From positions 1 to 64,000 of the forward strand of contig DAIDJM010000022.1 in assembly GCA_027451405.1 (NCBI GenBank): a stretch of DNA of 64,000 bases, read 5' to 3'. Every line of letters begins with the position of its first letter. The first letter of the stretch is position 1. The stretch comes from Acetobacteraceae bacterium (GTDB lineage Bacteria > Pseudomonadota > Alphaproteobacteria > Acetobacterales > Acetobacteraceae). The position numbers were made by a program, and so were the translations under genes. Under the pieces are notes generated by a model. That model was not told the origin of the DNA and made no database searches. It was given only the letters and a program-made list of their open reading frames with translations. Shown here piece by piece: positions 1-10,410 of the stretch.

Positions 1-605
1 GGCTTCTCAGGCTCTCTTGACTACCCTGTATCGCTCGACGGACCGCCTCCGTCGTGGTGGCGCTGCGGTGAAGAACCTGGCCCATAGTGCGTCCTTCCAT
101 GCCTCCGAGAAGACTGCACCACCAAACCCTGGGATCAAACACCGTCGTTCGCGCCCATCAGCAGGCTGCGAGCGGAAAAGGGGGCAAAAATCAGGCTTTG
201 GGGCATTCCCGAGGAGGATTGACCACCAAAATCCACACGGTCAGCGATGCAGAAGGTCGCCCGTTACGCTTCGCTCTCACCGGCGGCGAGGCCCATGACA
301 GTACCGCCGCGGCTGACTTGCTGGATGGGCTGACAGCCGCCGGCGTGATCGCTGATAAGGCCTATGACACGAACGACCTGCGCGAGATGATCGCGGATGC
401 CGAAGCAGAAGTAGTCATCCGGTCGAAACGTAACCGCAGAGTCATCGTCCCACATGACGCCCAGGCCTACCGGCTACGCAATCGCATCGAAAGGTTCTTC
501 AACAAACTTAAGCACTTCAGACGCGTCGCAACCCGCTACGATCGAAGAAGCAGCTACTTCCTCGCAGCCATCCACCTGGCAAGCAGCATGAGCTGGATGC
601 GATGA
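1..605 (+). mobile_element. IS5-family transposase remnant, 5' part eroded or cut off
   Basis: Positions 87-605 encode about 172 residues matching the C-terminal half of an IS5-family (IS427/IS1031-like) DDE transposase. Recognisable blocks are TVVRAHQQAA, the conserved GHSRGGLTTKIH block, ADKAYDTNDLRE with the second catalytic Asp, and RNRIERFFNKLKHFRR with the catalytic Glu. Where the first catalytic Asp is expected (usually D-S/T-T before VVRAH) the sequence reads GSNT, and a 2-base loss seems to change frame there. The preceding 86 bases give no recognisable OrfA protein in any frame. I infer an inactive relic whose left end is missing or eroded. No clear right inverted repeat could be fixed; the similarity stops with the TGA at 603-605. 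Confidence 0.8.
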
Positions 606-673
606 ATGTCGATTCGTCCTAGTAAGGTAGTGAGCGCTGCACCAAATAGACGGCCGTTCCTTCTACGCCTCGC

Positions 674-2461
674 CTACTCTTTCGAGCCCGGCAGAACCCC
701 GGCGAGAACCTCGCGCGCGGTGTTCTTGAGTACACTGCCGAGCTCTGGCTCGCTGATCGTCATGGTGACGAAGTTCTTGGCGTCCTTTAGCGTGATGTGC
801 GGTGGCAGCGGCGGGACGTTGGGGTCGGCGTGGATGTTCAGAATCACCGGCCGGTCGGCCGACAGCGCCTCGTCCCAGGCGCTGGCGATCCGGTCGGGTG
901 TGCGAACCTCGATGCCTTTGAGGCCCAGCAGTTCGGCATAGCGATGATACGGCATGTCGGGAATGCTCTGAGTCAGCGGCGTCTTGCCCATGCCAAGCTG
1001 CACCCGCTCCTCCCACGTCACCTGGTTCAGATCCTGGTTGTTCAGCACCATGATGATGAAGCGCGGGTCGGCCCATTCCTTCCAGTATTTCGACACGGTG
1101 ATCATCACGTTGAGACCGTTCATCTGCATCGCGCCGTCGCCGATGAAGCCGATCACCACGCGGTCGGGAAACGCCATCTTGGCCGAGAGCGCATAGGGGG
1201 TCGCGGCGCCGAGCGACGCGAGACTGCCCGAGAGCGAGCCCTTCATGCCGCGGCGCATCTTGATGTCGCGCGCATACCAGTTCGCTACCGATCCGGAATC
1301 CCCGGTCATGATGCAGCGCTCGGGCAAGCGCGGCGACAATTCCCAGAAGATGCGCTGCGGGTTGATCGGGTCGGCGGGCTGCATTGCCCGCTCCTCGAGC
1401 GTCTTCCACCAGCTCGCGACATCGCGCTCGATGGTGCGGCGCCAGTCGCCGGCCGGCTTCTGCTCCAGCATCGGCAGCAGCGCGCGCAGCGTGGTCGCGG
1501 AATCGCCGATCAGGCTCAGCTCCATCGGATATCGCAGGCTGGTCATGGTTGGATCGAGATCGATCTGCACGCCCCGCGCGGTGCCGGGCTTGGGCAGAAA
1601 TTCGCTGTACGGAAAGCACGACCCGACCATCAGGAACGTGTCGCAGCTCTTCATCATGTCCCAGCTCGGCTTGGTGCCGAGCAGACCGAGCGAGCCGGTG
1701 ACGAAGGGCAGATCGTCCGGCACCGCGGCCTTGCCGAGCAGCGCCTTGGCGATGCCGGCCTGCAGCTTTTCCGCGACCGCAATTACCTCGTCCGTCGCAT
1801 GCAGGGCCCCTGCCCCGACCAGCATCGCGACCTTGCTGCCGCTGTTGAGGATTTCGGCGGCATGCCGCAGCTGCGCCTCGACCGGCAGCAGTGCTGGGGC
1901 CGGATGGCCGACGCCGGTATGGGTCGTGCCGTGCTTGAGCGGCGGATCTTCGTAGGGCAGGCCTTGCAGATCGTTCGGCAGGATGACGCAGGTGACGGTG
2001 CGCCGCGTGGCCGCGATACGCACCGCGCGGTCGATCAATTGCCGGACCTGGCTTGGCACCGTGCCCATGGCGACGAATTCGGACGCGACATCCTTGAACA
2101 GCGAGACGAGATCGACTTCCTGCTGATAATGCGCGCCGATCGCGCTGCGCGCCTGCTGACCGACGATCGCGACGACGGGCACATGGTCCATCTTGGCGTC
2201 GTACAGACCGTTGAGCAGATGGATCGCACCCGGGCCGGACGTCGCATAGCAGAGCCCGACCTCGCCGGTGAATTTCGCGTGCGCCGAGGCCATGAAAGCG
2301 GCCATTTCCTCGTGCCGCACCTGCACGTAGCGGATTTTGTCCTGGGCGCGCTGGAGCGCCTCATCGAGGCCGCCGACGCCGTCGCCCGGATAGCCGTAAA
2401 CCCGCGAAAGCCCCCACTCGGCCAGTCGATTCCAAACGAAGTCGCTGACCGACTGCGCCAT
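674..2461 (-). CDS. Thiamine-diphosphate-dependent enzyme, pyruvate oxidase/acetolactate synthase family
   Basis: A 595-residue cytoplasmic ThDP enzyme. N-terminal PYR domain (about 1-180) has RHEEMAAFMASAHAK with the cofactor-activating Glu near residue 51 and the SGPGAIHLLNGLYDAK block; a central Rossmann domain (about 200-340) and a C-terminal PP domain (about 390-560) with the metal-binding GFIGDGAMQMNGLN motif follow. The layout fits pyruvate oxidase/PoxB-like 'thiamine pyrophosphate-requiring' enzymes that decarboxylate pyruvate or a related 2-oxo acid. No ilvN-type small subunit is adjacent, which argues against biosynthetic acetolactate synthase. The start is the ATG at 2461, preceded by GGAGGG; an upstream GTG at 2506 is less likely. 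It appears to be a single-gene unit. Exact substrate cannot be told from sequence. Confidence 0.85.
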   Translation of the reverse strand: MAQSVSDFVWNRLAEWGLSRVYGYPGDGVGGLDEALQRAQDKIRYVQVRHEEMAAFMASAHAKFTGEVGLCYATSGPGAIHLLNGLYDAKMDHVPVVAIVGQQARSAIGAHYQQEVDLVSLFKDVASEFVAMGTVPSQVRQLIDRAVRIAATRRTVTCVILPNDLQGLPYEDPPLKHGTTHTGVGHPAPALLPVEAQLRHAAEILNSGSKVAMLVGAGALHATDEVIAVAEKLQAGIAKALLGKAAVPDDLPFVTGSLGLLGTKPSWDMMKSCDTFLMVGSCFPYSEFLPKPGTARGVQIDLDPTMTSLRYPMELSLIGDSATTLRALLPMLEQKPAGDWRRTIERDVASWWKTLEERAMQPADPINPQRIFWELSPRLPERCIMTGDSGSVANWYARDIKMRRGMKGSLSGSLASLGAATPYALSAKMAFPDRVVIGFIGDGAMQMNGLNVMITVSKYWKEWADPRFIIMVLNNQDLNQVTWEERVQLGMGKTPLTQSIPDMPYHRYAELLGLKGIEVRTPDRIASAWDEALSADRPVILNIHADPNVPPLPPHITLKDAKNFVTMTISEPELGSVLKNTAREVLAGVLPGSKE

Positions 2462-2549
2462 CGTAGCACCCTCCAACTGACCGCGACGTGATGACGCGCG
2501 GTACACCCGGGTGGTGCGGAAGCGGGGATGTCACGCTTGCGCGACGCTT

Positions 2550-2717
2550 GCCTCCGGCGGGCAGAGGCGCCGCCTCTGCACTCCGCTGGGGCCGAAAAGG
2601 CCCCAGACCCCGCCCTTTTTTAAGCCACGGCGCTCGATCAAACGATTTTCAAAGTGATGGGGTCTGGGCCTTTCGGCCCCAGCGGGTGCAGGGCAGAGCC
2701 CTGCCCGCCCGAGGCGC
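2550..2717. repeat. GC-rich nested-palindrome intergenic element, copy 1
   Basis: A 168-base block between the ThDP-enzyme start and the aquaporin stop. It holds outer hairpins built on GCAGAGGCGCCGCCTCTGC at the left and GCAGGGCAGAGCCCTGC at the right, and inner hairpins GGGGCCgaaaaGGCCCC and GGGCCTttcGGCCCC that face each other across a less structured centre. The same architecture recurs at 32020 and 42867. Probably a REP/BIME-like or MITE-like element that also works as a transcript terminator; function is inferred. Confidence 0.75.
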
Positions 2718-2720
2718 GTC

Positions 2721-3464
2721 TCAAGCTGTTACGCGCCGCTCCTCGACCACCACGGTCTCCTCGATCTGCGTTTCCTCATACATCCAACGCGTGAGCGCAC
2801 CGGCGAGCATCGCGCCCGCGATCGGCGCCAGCCAGAATAGCCACAGCTGCCCGACATAAGGGCCGCCGGCGAACAAAGCGGGCCCGGTGCTGCGCGCCGG
2901 ATTGACCGACGTGTTGGTGACCGGGATCGAAACCAGATGAATGAGCGTGAGGCCGAGCCCGATCGGAATGCCGGCAAAGCCGCTCGCAGCACCCTTGCTG
3001 GTGCTGCCGATGATGATCATCAGAAAGAAGAAGGTGAGCAGGAACTCGGTGAGAAAGCAGGCGGCGACGCCGTATTTGCCGGGGCTGAGATCGCCGTAGC
3101 CGTTGGACGCGAAGCCGCCTGGCACCCAGCCGGCTTTTCCGGACGCAATGATCCAGAGCGTGGCGGCCGCGGCGATCGCGGCCACGGTCTGCGCCACGAT
3201 GTAGGGCAGCACATGTTTATTCGCGCAACGCCCGCCGGCCCAGAGCCCGAGCGTGACCGCGGGATTGAAATGGCCGCCCGATATATGTCCGACCGCGTAG
3301 GCCATGGTGAGAACCGTGAGGCCGAACGCGAAGGCAACGCCGGCGAAGCCAATGCCGAGTTGCGGATAGGCAGCGGACAGCACGGCGGCTCCACAGCCGC
3401 CGAAAACCAACCAGAATGTGCCGAAGAACTCGGCCACAACCCGGCGTATCATGTCGGATCGCAT
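2721..3464 (-). CDS. aqpZ: Aquaporin Z, water channel
   Basis: A 247-residue major intrinsic protein with six predicted membrane helices. Both pore half-helices are intact: HFNPAVTLG (NPA at 67-69) and [10 protein letters not shown] (NPA at 188-190, Arg191). His176 and Thr185 fall where E. coli AqpZ has the His and Thr/Arg filter residues that restrict passage to water, so this is a water channel rather than a glycerol facilitator. The charged C-terminal tail, rich in Glu and Arg, is longer than in E. coli. The start is the ATG at 3464 after GGAGGGAACC; an in-frame start at 3506 lacks a ribosome site. It lies in the inner membrane and probably moves water during osmotic change. It is transcribed away from repeat copy 1, which abuts its stop codon. 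Confidence 0.93.
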   Translation of the reverse strand: MRSDMIRRVVAEFFGTFWLVFGGCGAAVLSAAYPQLGIGFAGVAFAFGLTVLTMAYAVGHISGGHFNPAVTLGLWAGGRCANKHVLPYIVAQTVAAIAAAATLWIIASGKAGWVPGGFASNGYGDLSPGKYGVAACFLTEFLLTFFFLMIIIGSTSKGAASGFAGIPIGLGLTLIHLVSIPVTNTSVNPARSTGPALFAGGPYVGQLWLFWLAPIAGAMLAGALTRWMYEETQIEETVVVEERRVTA

Positions 3465-3525
3465 AACGGTTCCCTCCGATGTGACGGAGTGGCAACCATA
3501 GACCAACGCCAGCCGGTTGGAAATC

Positions 3526-3570
3526 GTCCCGCGCGCGGGACCGGCGCCAGGCGTGGTGCCGCCTGGCGCC
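3526..3570 (-). terminator. Candidate hairpin terminator downstream of the SYLF gene
   Basis: Two strong stems follow the SYLF stop codon on the minus strand: GGCGCCAGGC/GCCTGGCGCC (3543-3552 with 3561-3570) and the perfect palindrome GTCCCGCGCGCGGGAC (3526-3541), then GATTTCC. The T run is short, so efficiency is uncertain. Confidence 0.4.
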
Positions 3571-3578
3571 TGCTGCGA

Positions 3579-4259
3579 TCAGGCCATTTCGTCGAGCATA
3601 CGCACCAGCGAAGAGGCACCGCGGTTGCGCACCTCGTGATGCAGAACGACACCGGCGGTCGTCACGCTCCTACCATAATAGGCGGAATCCGTGCTGGGCT
3701 CAGGCTGGATCAGCGTGCCGTCCAGGCTGATTCCGGCATAGGCGCCGCTCGAGGACGCCCAGACGACGATGTCGGCGCCGACATTGGTGGTGGTCGCGCC
3801 TTCGACCGTCGAGCCCAGCGTCGCTACCGCGATGCCGGCATTTGCGCCGATTTTGAAACGATTCTGCATCACCGCGTTCAGGGCGCGGTCGGTCATGATG
3901 AACATGACCATCTCTGACACTTGCGCGCCGATCTGCAGCCCGAAACTGGCGGATGCGACGGTATAGAAGGCCGGGTCGCTCCACCCGTGGGCGCCGCGCA
4001 CCAACAGCACGGCCCGTCCACCCTCGCCGCCGAAAAAGAATCCGGCCTTGAAGATGCGCGGCGCGATGAGAACGGCGCGGGCCCGCGTCAGCAGCTCGCG
4101 CGCATTGCCGAACTCCTTGTCATGCCGGAGATCCTGCAACGTCACGATGGCGTGATCAATGGTGGACTGCGCCTCAACCGCGTGGGCGGACGGCGCGGTC
4201 ATGGCTGCCGCCGCGATCAGGGCTGTGCCGCAGAACAGGCCGCGTTGGACCGAATTCAT
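3579..4259 (-). CDS. Secreted SYLF (Ysc84-like) lipid-binding protein
   Basis: A 226-residue protein beginning with a typical Sec signal peptide (hydrophobic core about residues 8-21, AHA-type cleavage near 27). The rest is a single SYLF/Ysc84 domain, recognisable from KAGFFFGGEGGRAVLL, the FGLQIGAQVSEMVMFIM block and the SGAYAGISLDG ending. The family binds phospholipid membranes; in bacteria it is periplasmic and its role is mostly unknown. Start ATG at 4259 is preceded by GAGGAGAATGAGGC. It is separated from hutG by 58 bases on the same strand, so it could receive read-through from the hut operon, although nothing in the protein suggests a histidine link. Confidence 0.87.
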   Translation of the reverse strand: MNSVQRGLFCGTALIAAAAMTAPSAHAVEAQSTIDHAIVTLQDLRHDKEFGNARELLTRARAVLIAPRIFKAGFFFGGEGGRAVLLVRGAHGWSDPAFYTVASASFGLQIGAQVSEMVMFIMTDRALNAVMQNRFKIGANAGIAVATLGSTVEGATTTNVGADIVVWASSSGAYAGISLDGTLIQPEPSTDSAYYGRSVTTAGVVLHHEVRNRGASSLVRMLDEMA

Positions 4260-4317
4260 GCCTCATTCTCCTCAAAGTGGGGGTCGGCGGGTCACGAAAC
4301 CGTGCCCGGCAAGCCCG

Positions 4318-5145
4318 TCACAAACCCCCGGGAGCCGGTTTCGTTCCCGAATCCACGGTTGTCTCGCCGGCGAGTGCCGAGAGTATCCGGCGCAGGATGG
4401 GCTGCAAACGCGCAGCGCGTTCCGGGTTCCATGAAGAAGGCCGGCGCTCGTCCAGATAGGCGCGCTGGGCGATCTCGAGCTGGATCGCGTCGATGCCACG
4501 GGCCGGGTGTCCGTAATGGCGGGTGATGTAGCCGCCCTTGAAGCGCGCGTTCCGGGCAATACCGAAACTGTCGCCCGCGACCGCGATCGCAGCGTCCAGC
4601 CGCGCTGGAGCGGCGGCGGCACCGTCATGGGTCCCGAACGACAGTTCCGGGAGTGTCCCGGAGAAAAGGCGGGGAATTTCAGAGCGGATCGAGTGTGCAT
4701 CGAACAGGCAGATGCGGGGGTGGATCGACCGCAGCCGCGCCAGTTCCGCGCGAAGTGTGTCGTGATACGGCTGCCAGAAGGTGGCGATGCGAAGGGCGAT
4801 TTCGGCTGCGTCGGGCGGCGGCTCTTGCCAGAGCGGCTCGCCGGCGAACGTCTGGTTGGGAACGATCCCGGTTTCGGCCTGGCCCGGATAAAGCGGCGCG
4901 CCCTCCGGTCCGCGGTTGAGGTCGACGACGTAGCGCGAATGCGTCGCGATCAGGAGGGTCGCCTCGGTTTGTTCCAGAAAGCCGTAGAGACGATCCACGT
5001 GCCAGTCCGTATCGGGCAAAGGCTGGCCTGCCGGCGTCAGGCGCGCGGCGATGGCGGGCGGCACGAAGGTCCCGGCATGCGGAATGCTGACGATCAGCTT
5101 TCCGCTTCCCCGCCGCAGCCTGAATGGTTCCGGCGCCGCGGTCAT
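4318..5145 (-). CDS. hutG: N-formylglutamate deformylase
   Basis: A 275-residue N-formylglutamate amidohydrolase that splits N-formylglutamate into glutamate and formate, the last step of the five-step histidine route. Family marks are [11 protein letters not shown] near the N-terminus, [12 protein letters not shown], the [14 protein letters not shown] block and [12 protein letters not shown], which supply the His/Asp metal ligands. Its ATG overlaps the hutH TGA in an ATGA quartet, so translation is coupled. Its presence with HutF shows that the organism uses the formylglutamate branch instead of direct HutG-type formiminoglutamase hydrolysis. It is the last gene of the minus-strand hut operon. 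Confidence 0.95.
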   Translation of the reverse strand: MTAAPEPFRLRRGSGKLIVSIPHAGTFVPPAIAARLTPAGQPLPDTDWHVDRLYGFLEQTEATLLIATHSRYVVDLNRGPEGAPLYPGQAETGIVPNQTFAGEPLWQEPPPDAAEIALRIATFWQPYHDTLRAELARLRSIHPRICLFDAHSIRSEIPRLFSGTLPELSFGTHDGAAAAPARLDAAIAVAGDSFGIARNARFKGGYITRHYGHPARGIDAIQLEIAQRAYLDERRPSSWNPERAARLQPILRRILSALAGETTVDSGTKPAPGGL

Positions 5146-6659
5146 GAGAGAATGTCTTCCGTGACGAGCGTGCGGAGAGCGCCTTCGCGGAGCTTGGCCA
5201 AAGCGGCGGCGATATCGGGCGCGAGATACCGATCCTCGACAAAGCTCGGCACGATCTCCCTGAGCCGGTCATGCGCTTCGCGCAGCGGCGGCGAGGTTTG
5301 GTGCGGCGCATGGAACTCGATCCCCTGTGCGGCGGCCAGCCATTCGATCGCCAGGATCGTTTCGGTGTTGTCGAGCATATCGTGCAGGCGGCGCGCGGCA
5401 TGGGTCGCCATGGAGACGTGATCTTCCTGATTGGCGGAGGTCGGCAGGCTGTCCACGCTCGCCGGATGCGCGAGCGATTTGTTTGCCGAGGCGAGGGCCG
5501 CCGCGGTGACGTGCGCGATCATGAACCCGGAATTGATGCCGGGATTGACGACCAGAAAAGCCGGCAGGCGGCTCAGCGCCGGATCGGTGAGCAGCGCGAT
5601 GCGCCGTTCCGAAAGCGCGCCGATTTCGGCGATGGCGAGCGCCAGATGATCGGCCGCGAAAGCGACCGGCTCGGCATGGAAATTACCGCCCGACAGCACC
5701 GCATCGCCTTCGAACACGAGTGGATTGTCGCTCGCCGCATTCGCTTCGATCACCAGGATCTCGGCGGCGTGGCGGATCGCATCGAGACAGGCTCCGATCA
5801 CCTGCGGCTGGCAGCGCAGACTGTAGGGATCCTGCACGCGGCCGCAATCGAGATGGCTTTCACGAATCCGGCTGCCTGCCAACAACCGTCTCTGGATGGC
5901 GGCGACCAGCGATTGGCCGCGATGGCCGCGCACGGCATGGATACGCGGGTCGAACGGCGTGTCGGAGCCCTTCGCCGCATCAACCGCGAGTGCCCCGGTG
6001 ACCAGCGCCGAGGCAAGCCCGTTCTCGGCACGGAACAGGGCCGCGAGCGCGATCGCGGTGGAAACCTGGGTGCCGTTGAGGAGGGCCAGCCCCTCTTTCG
6101 GCGCCAGCGCGAGCGGCGCCAATCCCGCTCGACGGAGCGCGTCCCCGGCCGGCATGCGCTCGCCCGCCAGACGGGCCTCTCCTTCGCCGATCAGCACCGC
6201 GGCGAGATGGGCGAGCGGCGCCAGGTCGCCGGAGGCCCCGACCGAACCTTTCTCGGGAATGCAGGGGAGCACGCCCCGCGCGAGAAGATCGTGCAGGGCC
6301 TGCACGACGGCGGGGCGCACGCCGGAAAACCCTTTCAGCAGACCGTTGATCTTGAGGCTCAGGATCAGCCGCACGATGGCAGGCGGCAGTTCCGCGCCGG
6401 TGCCGGCGCTGTGCGAGAGGACCAGCCGGCGCTGCAGCTCGGACAGTTGTTCGGCCGGAATGGTGGTGGTGGCGAGGGCACCGAAGCCGGTGTTCACGCC
6501 ATACACGACGCGGCCGCTGGCGACGATGCCGGCGATGGTCGCCGCGGAGGCCTCGAGTGCGCGCGGCCAATCCGGCGCCAGCACGATCCCCGCCCCTGCC
6601 GCCAGCGCGCGCAGCGCGGCGAGCGGAAGCGGCAAGCGGCCGAGTTCGACGTCGGTCAC
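5142..6659 (-). CDS. hutH: Histidine ammonia-lyase
   Basis: A 505-residue cytoplasmic lyase that removes ammonia from L-histidine to give urocanate, the committing step of histidine breakdown. The self-formed MIO cofactor comes from Ala142-Ser143-Gly144 inside [25 protein letters not shown] near residue 53 carries the conserved catalytic Tyr, and the Gln/Glu-rich C-terminal active-site segment [15 protein letters not shown] is present. Length is typical of the family. It overlaps hutU upstream and hutG downstream by 4 bases each (ATGA), the tightest coupling in the operon. Confidence 0.96.
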   Translation of the reverse strand: MTDVELGRLPLPLAALRALAAGAGIVLAPDWPRALEASAATIAGIVASGRVVYGVNTGFGALATTTIPAEQLSELQRRLVLSHSAGTGAELPPAIVRLILSLKINGLLKGFSGVRPAVVQALHDLLARGVLPCIPEKGSVGASGDLAPLAHLAAVLIGEGEARLAGERMPAGDALRRAGLAPLALAPKEGLALLNGTQVSTAIALAALFRAENGLASALVTGALAVDAAKGSDTPFDPRIHAVRGHRGQSLVAAIQRRLLAGSRIRESHLDCGRVQDPYSLRCQPQVIGACLDAIRHAAEILVIEANAASDNPLVFEGDAVLSGGNFHAEPVAFAADHLALAIAEIGALSERRIALLTDPALSRLPAFLVVNPGINSGFMIAHVTAAALASANKSLAHPASVDSLPTSANQEDHVSMATHAARRLHDMLDNTETILAIEWLAAAQGIEFHAPHQTSPPLREAHDRLREIVPSFVEDRYLAPDIAAALAKLREGALRTLVTEDILS

Positions 6660-8329
6660 GGCGCGCCGGCCATCGGCAGGTCGAGACCCTGCGCGCGCGC
6701 GCAGTCGATCGCGTCCGGATAGCCGGCATCGGCGTGGCGCATCACGCCGGTGGCAGGATCGTTCCAGAGCACGCGCGCGAGCCGGCGATCGGCCTCCGGC
6801 GTGCCGTCGCAGACGATCACCATGCCGGCATGCTGCGAAAAACCCATGCCGACGCCGCCGCCATGGTGCAGCGACACCCAGGTGGCACCGCTCGCCACGT
6901 TCAGCATGGCGTTGAGAAGCGGCCAGTCGGACACCGCATCCGACCCGTCACGCATCGCCTCGGTCTCGCGGTTGGGGCTGGCGACCGATCCGCTATCGAG
7001 ATGGTCCCGCCCGATCACGATCGGCGCGCGCAGCCGTCCGTCGCGGACCGCCGCATTGAAGGCCAATCCCGCACGATGGCGGTCGCCGAGGCCGAGCCAG
7101 CAGATCCGGGCGGGGAGCCCCTGGAAGCGGATGCGGGTCGCGGCGTGCGCGAGCCATTGTTGCAGAGGCCGGTCATCGGGCATGAGCGCGGCCACGATCT
7201 CGTCGGTGACGGCGATGTCGTGCGGATCACCCGAGAGCGCCACCCAGCGGAACGGCCCCTTGCCGCGGCAGAAGAGCGGGCGGATGTAGGCCGGCACGAA
7301 GCCCGGAAAATCGAAGGCGTGATCGAGCCCCTCGTCCTTCGCGACCTGGCGGATATTGTTGCCGTAATCGACCGTCGGAATGCCGAGCCGGTGAAAGCCG
7401 AGCATCGCCTCGACATGCGCCCGGATCGAGCGGCGTGCCGCCTCCGCAACCCGCTTCGGATGGAGGGCGCGCTCATGCTCCCATTCGGCGATCGACCAGC
7501 CCGTCGGGAGGTAACCATTCACCGGATCGTGCGCGGACGTTTGATCCGTTACCGCATCGGGCCGGATGCCGCGCTCCAGCATCTCGGGAAACAGTTCGGC
7601 GGCGTTGCCGAGAAGCCCGATCGAGACCGCCCTGCCCTGCCCGCGCGCATGCTCGAGCATCGCGAGCGCCGCGTCGAGCGTGTCGGCGCGATGATCGAGA
7701 TAGCCGGTCTCCAGCCGCTTCTCGATGCGGCTCGCCTGCGCCTCCACGGCAAGAAGCGAGGCGCCGGCAAGCGTTGCCGCGAGCGGCTGCGCGCCCCCCA
7801 TGCCGCCCAGTCCCGCGGTCAGAATCCAGCGCCCGGCGAGCGATCCGCCGAAATGCTGCCGCCCCAGCTCGGCGAAGGTTTCGTAGGTGCCCTGAACAAT
7901 CCCCTGGCTGCCGATATAGATCCAGGAGCCCGCCGTCATCTGGCCGTACATCATGAGGCCGAGCCGGTCGAGCTCGGAAAAATGCTCCCAGGTCGCCCAA
8001 TGCGGCACGAGATTGCTGTTGGCCAACAAAACGCGCGGCGCATCCTCGTGGGTGCGGAAAATGCCGGCCGGCTTGCCGGATTGCACGAGCAGGGTCTGGT
8101 CGGATTCGAGGCGCTCGAGGCTCGCCACGATCGCGTCAAAACACGCCCAGTTGCGCGCGGCCCGGCCGATGCCGCCATAGACGACGAGGTCTTCGGGGCG
8201 TTCGGCGACGTCCGGATCGAGATTGTTCATCAGCATGCGCAAAGGCGCTTCCGTCTGCCAGGAGCGCGCCGTCAGCTTGGGCCCGCGCGGTGCCCGGACG
8301 ATCCGCGCATTGCCCAGCCTCTCAGCCAT
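6656..8329 (-). CDS. hutU: Urocanate hydratase
   Basis: A 557-residue urocanase that uses tightly bound NAD+ to hydrate urocanate to imidazolonepropionate. Recognisable segments are the N-terminal [25 protein letters not shown], the glycine-rich [17 protein letters not shown]-binding loop and [14 protein letters not shown]; the C-terminal [15 protein letters not shown] block is intact. The start is the ATG at 8329 ([14 protein letters not shown]); an open frame continues to 8521 but that part is hutC read in another frame. The start lies 8 bases inside the end of hutC. The second enzyme of the pathway, co-transcribed with hutF, hutC, hutH and hutG. Confidence 0.96.
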   Translation of the reverse strand: MAERLGNARIVRAPRGPKLTARSWQTEAPLRMLMNNLDPDVAERPEDLVVYGGIGRAARNWACFDAIVASLERLESDQTLLVQSGKPAGIFRTHEDAPRVLLANSNLVPHWATWEHFSELDRLGLMMYGQMTAGSWIYIGSQGIVQGTYETFAELGRQHFGGSLAGRWILTAGLGGMGGAQPLAATLAGASLLAVEAQASRIEKRLETGYLDHRADTLDAALAMLEHARGQGRAVSIGLLGNAAELFPEMLERGIRPDAVTDQTSAHDPVNGYLPTGWSIAEWEHERALHPKRVAEAARRSIRAHVEAMLGFHRLGIPTVDYGNNIRQVAKDEGLDHAFDFPGFVPAYIRPLFCRGKGPFRWVALSGDPHDIAVTDEIVAALMPDDRPLQQWLAHAATRIRFQGLPARICWLGLGDRHRAGLAFNAAVRDGRLRAPIVIGRDHLDSGSVASPNRETEAMRDGSDAVSDWPLLNAMLNVASGATWVSLHHGGGVGMGFSQHAGMVIVCDGTPEADRRLARVLWNDPATGVMRHADAGYPDAIDCARAQGLDLPMAGAP

Positions 8330-9050
8330 GATCGCGCTCCATCGGATGCGCGCCGAAGCGGCCGCCCAGGCGAAACCGGCTGCCGGGATAGGTGAGTTCG
8401 GCAACCGAGACGGGTTGGCCGCCTGAGAAGGTGCGGCGGGTGACGCGCAGGCAGGCCTCGCCGGCGCGAATGCGGAGATGCGCGGCGATGACGGGATCGG
8501 CGTTGATCGCCGAGACCACATGCTCGGCTTCGCTCAGAGGCGCCACCCGGCTCAGGAACTCGTTCGGCGTCGCCTTCAGGAAATCCTGTTCGAGATAGCC
8601 GGGCGCCTGGTCGGGACGGACGTAGCGATCCTCCACTTGCAGCGGCACGCCGTTCTCCTCATGCACCAGAATGGAGTGGTAGGCGGGCGCCCCGGGCGCG
8701 AGGCCGAGATCGCTCGCGACCGGGGCCGGGGGCTCGGCTTCCGCGAGGCGGAGCACGACCGCCCGGTGCACATGGCCGCGCGCCGCGATCTCGTCGGCGA
8801 TGTTGCGGATCTCCACCAGTCCCGATTGCGCGACCGGTTCGGCAACGAAAGTACCGACCCCTGGAACTCGGCGGATGTAGCGCTCGGCCGCGAGTTCGCG
8901 CATCGCGCGGTTAACCGTCATGCGGGAGACGCGGAAGGTCGCGGACAGGGCCGGCTCGCTGGGGAGCAGGGCACCGACGGGCCACTCGCCGCTCGCGATG
9001 CCCTCGCGGATGCTGCGTTTGATCACGCGGTAGGCCGTCTCCCGGCTCAC
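8322..9050 (-). CDS. hutC: Histidine utilisation repressor HutC (GntR family)
   Basis: A 242-residue GntR/HutC-type regulator. N-terminal winged helix (about 1-75) contains [23 protein letters not shown]; the C-terminal UTRA domain (about 95-235) senses a ligand, which in known HutC proteins is urocanate. The start is the GTG at 9050, sharing the quartet GTGA with the hutF stop and preceded by GGAGA; a start at 9128 would lie deep inside hutF. It sits inside the operon it is expected to control, so autoregulation is likely. The palindrome at 10411 between hutF and hutI matches known HutC operator sequences, and I infer that HutC represses both directions from there. Confidence 0.92.
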   Translation of the reverse strand: MSRETAYRVIKRSIREGIASGEWPVGALLPSEPALSATFRVSRMTVNRAMRELAAERYIRRVPGVGTFVAEPVAQSGLVEIRNIADEIAARGHVHRAVVLRLAEAEPPAPVASDLGLAPGAPAYHSILVHEENGVPLQVEDRYVRPDQAPGYLEQDFLKATPNEFLSRVAPLSEAEHVVSAINADPVIAAHLRIRAGEACLRVTRRTFSGGQPVSVAELTYPGSRFRLGGRFGAHPMERDHG

Positions 9051-10408
9051 GACAATCTCCGCAAAGCGGCACGATAGTCGCGCAGGATCGCGTCGCGCCC
9101 GAGATGGGCGCCGTCGCGGACCCGCCATTCGCCGCCGGCCATGACGTGCCGTGCCGGCGCCTGGGTTGCCGCGAAAATGGCGGCATCGAGCCAGAAATCG
9201 GGGGCCTCCGCACCGCGCAGGGTTGCGGTCTCGAAGGTTGGCTCGATCACCACGAAATCAGCCCGGAATCCCGCCGCAATCGCGCCCGTGGCGCGGCCTC
9301 CCGCCTCGGCACCGCCCGAGCAGGCGGCCTGCCATAGCGCGCGGCCGGTATGGCCCGCCTGGTTCGCACCGACATTGCGCGTGCGGCGGGCGAGACGCTG
9401 GCCATATTCCAGGCAGCGCAACTCGGAGAAAACATCGAGCGAGACCTGATTGTCGCTGCCGATGCCGAAAGCGCCGCCGGCCTCGCGAAGCGCGGGCAGA
9501 TCGAAAATGCCGTCGCCCAGATTGGCCTCGGTCGTCGGGCAAAGACCGGTGACCGCGCCGCTGGCGGCCACCCGTTTTTTTTCCTCGCGCGTGGTGTGGG
9601 TCGCGTGCACCAGGCACCAGTTCCGGCCGACCGGCGCATGATCGAGCAGCCAGGTGACCGGAGGGGCGGCGCGATCGGCGATGCAGGCCAGATTTTCGGC
9701 TTCCTGTTCGGCGACATGGATGTGGATCGGGGCGTGCGGGTCGATGCGGGCGGCGCCCTCGACGGCACGGGCGAGCGAGGCTGCGGGCACCGCGCGCAGG
9801 CTGTGCGGCGCCAGGCCATAGCGCAAATCGGCGGAAACCGAGGGTTGCGCGTCCGCGAGCATGCGGAGCGCTTGGTCGGCGCTGTTTTGAAACCGCAACT
9901 GGGCGTCGGCCAGCTTCAAGCCGCCGAAGCCGCCCGTCTCGTAAATGCCGAACAGCAGCGTGAGCGGCATACCGGCGGCCGCCGCACCCTCGACCACGGC
10001 TTCTGCGAGCGCCTGCCGCGAGTCACCGGACAGGGGAAACAGGTAATGAAATTCGACCAGGCCCGTATAGCCGCCCTCAAGGAGCGCCATCGCGACGAAC
10101 GCGGCAATGGCCCGCATTTCCTCGGCGCCGATCCGTGCCGCCTGCGCATACATCGCGCGGCGCCAGGACCAGAAATCGTCGGGCTCGCGTGCATGTTCGG
10201 CCAGTCCCGCGAGGCTGCGCTGGAACATGTGGCTGTGCAGATCGGTGATCCCCGGGAGCAGCGCGCCGGCAATGCGGTCTCCCCCCTCCCCGCTCCGCGC
10301 ATCCTCGACGGCAACGATCGCGCCCTGCTCGACGACGATCCGGCGGCCCGCCGCGAAACCGTCCTCGAGCAACACCCAGTCCGGAAGCAGGCGATGCACG
10401 CTTGGCAC
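9047..10408 (-). CDS. hutF: Formimidoylglutamate deiminase
   Basis: A 453-residue amidohydrolase-superfamily enzyme converting N-formimino-L-glutamate to N-formylglutamate and ammonia, the step before HutG. It shows the beta-barrel metal motif DLHSHMFQR (about 56-64), a central HIHVAEQEAEN with a His ligand, LVHATHTTREE, and the late Asp in FGIGSDNQVS. HutF defines the five-enzyme version of the pathway. The start is a GTG at 10408, just left of the operator palindrome; no strong ribosome site is visible, which fits a transcript beginning very near the start. First gene of the minus-strand operon. Confidence 0.94.
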   Translation of the reverse strand: MPSVHRLLPDWVLLEDGFAAGRRIVVEQGAIVAVEDARSGEGGDRIAGALLPGITDLHSHMFQRSLAGLAEHAREPDDFWSWRRAMYAQAARIGAEEMRAIAAFVAMALLEGGYTGLVEFHYLFPLSGDSRQALAEAVVEGAAAAGMPLTLLFGIYETGGFGGLKLADAQLRFQNSADQALRMLADAQPSVSADLRYGLAPHSLRAVPAASLARAVEGAARIDPHAPIHIHVAEQEAENLACIADRAAPPVTWLLDHAPVGRNWCLVHATHTTREEKKRVAASGAVTGLCPTTEANLGDGIFDLPALREAGGAFGIGSDNQVSLDVFSELRCLEYGQRLARRTRNVGANQAGHTGRALWQAACSGGAEAGGRATGAIAAGFRADFVVIEPTFETATLRGAEAPDFWLDAAIFAATQAPARHVMAGGEWRVRDGAHLGRDAILRDYRAALRRLS

Positions 10409-10410
10409 CC

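Noticed and set aside
797-2491. 564-residue open frame antisense to the ThDP enzyme
   Set aside because: Composition is typical of a mirrored high-GC gene and no motif is visible.
5271-6722. 483-residue open frame antisense to hutH
   Set aside because: The hutH frame has the MIO motif and normal length; the antisense frame has no family pattern.
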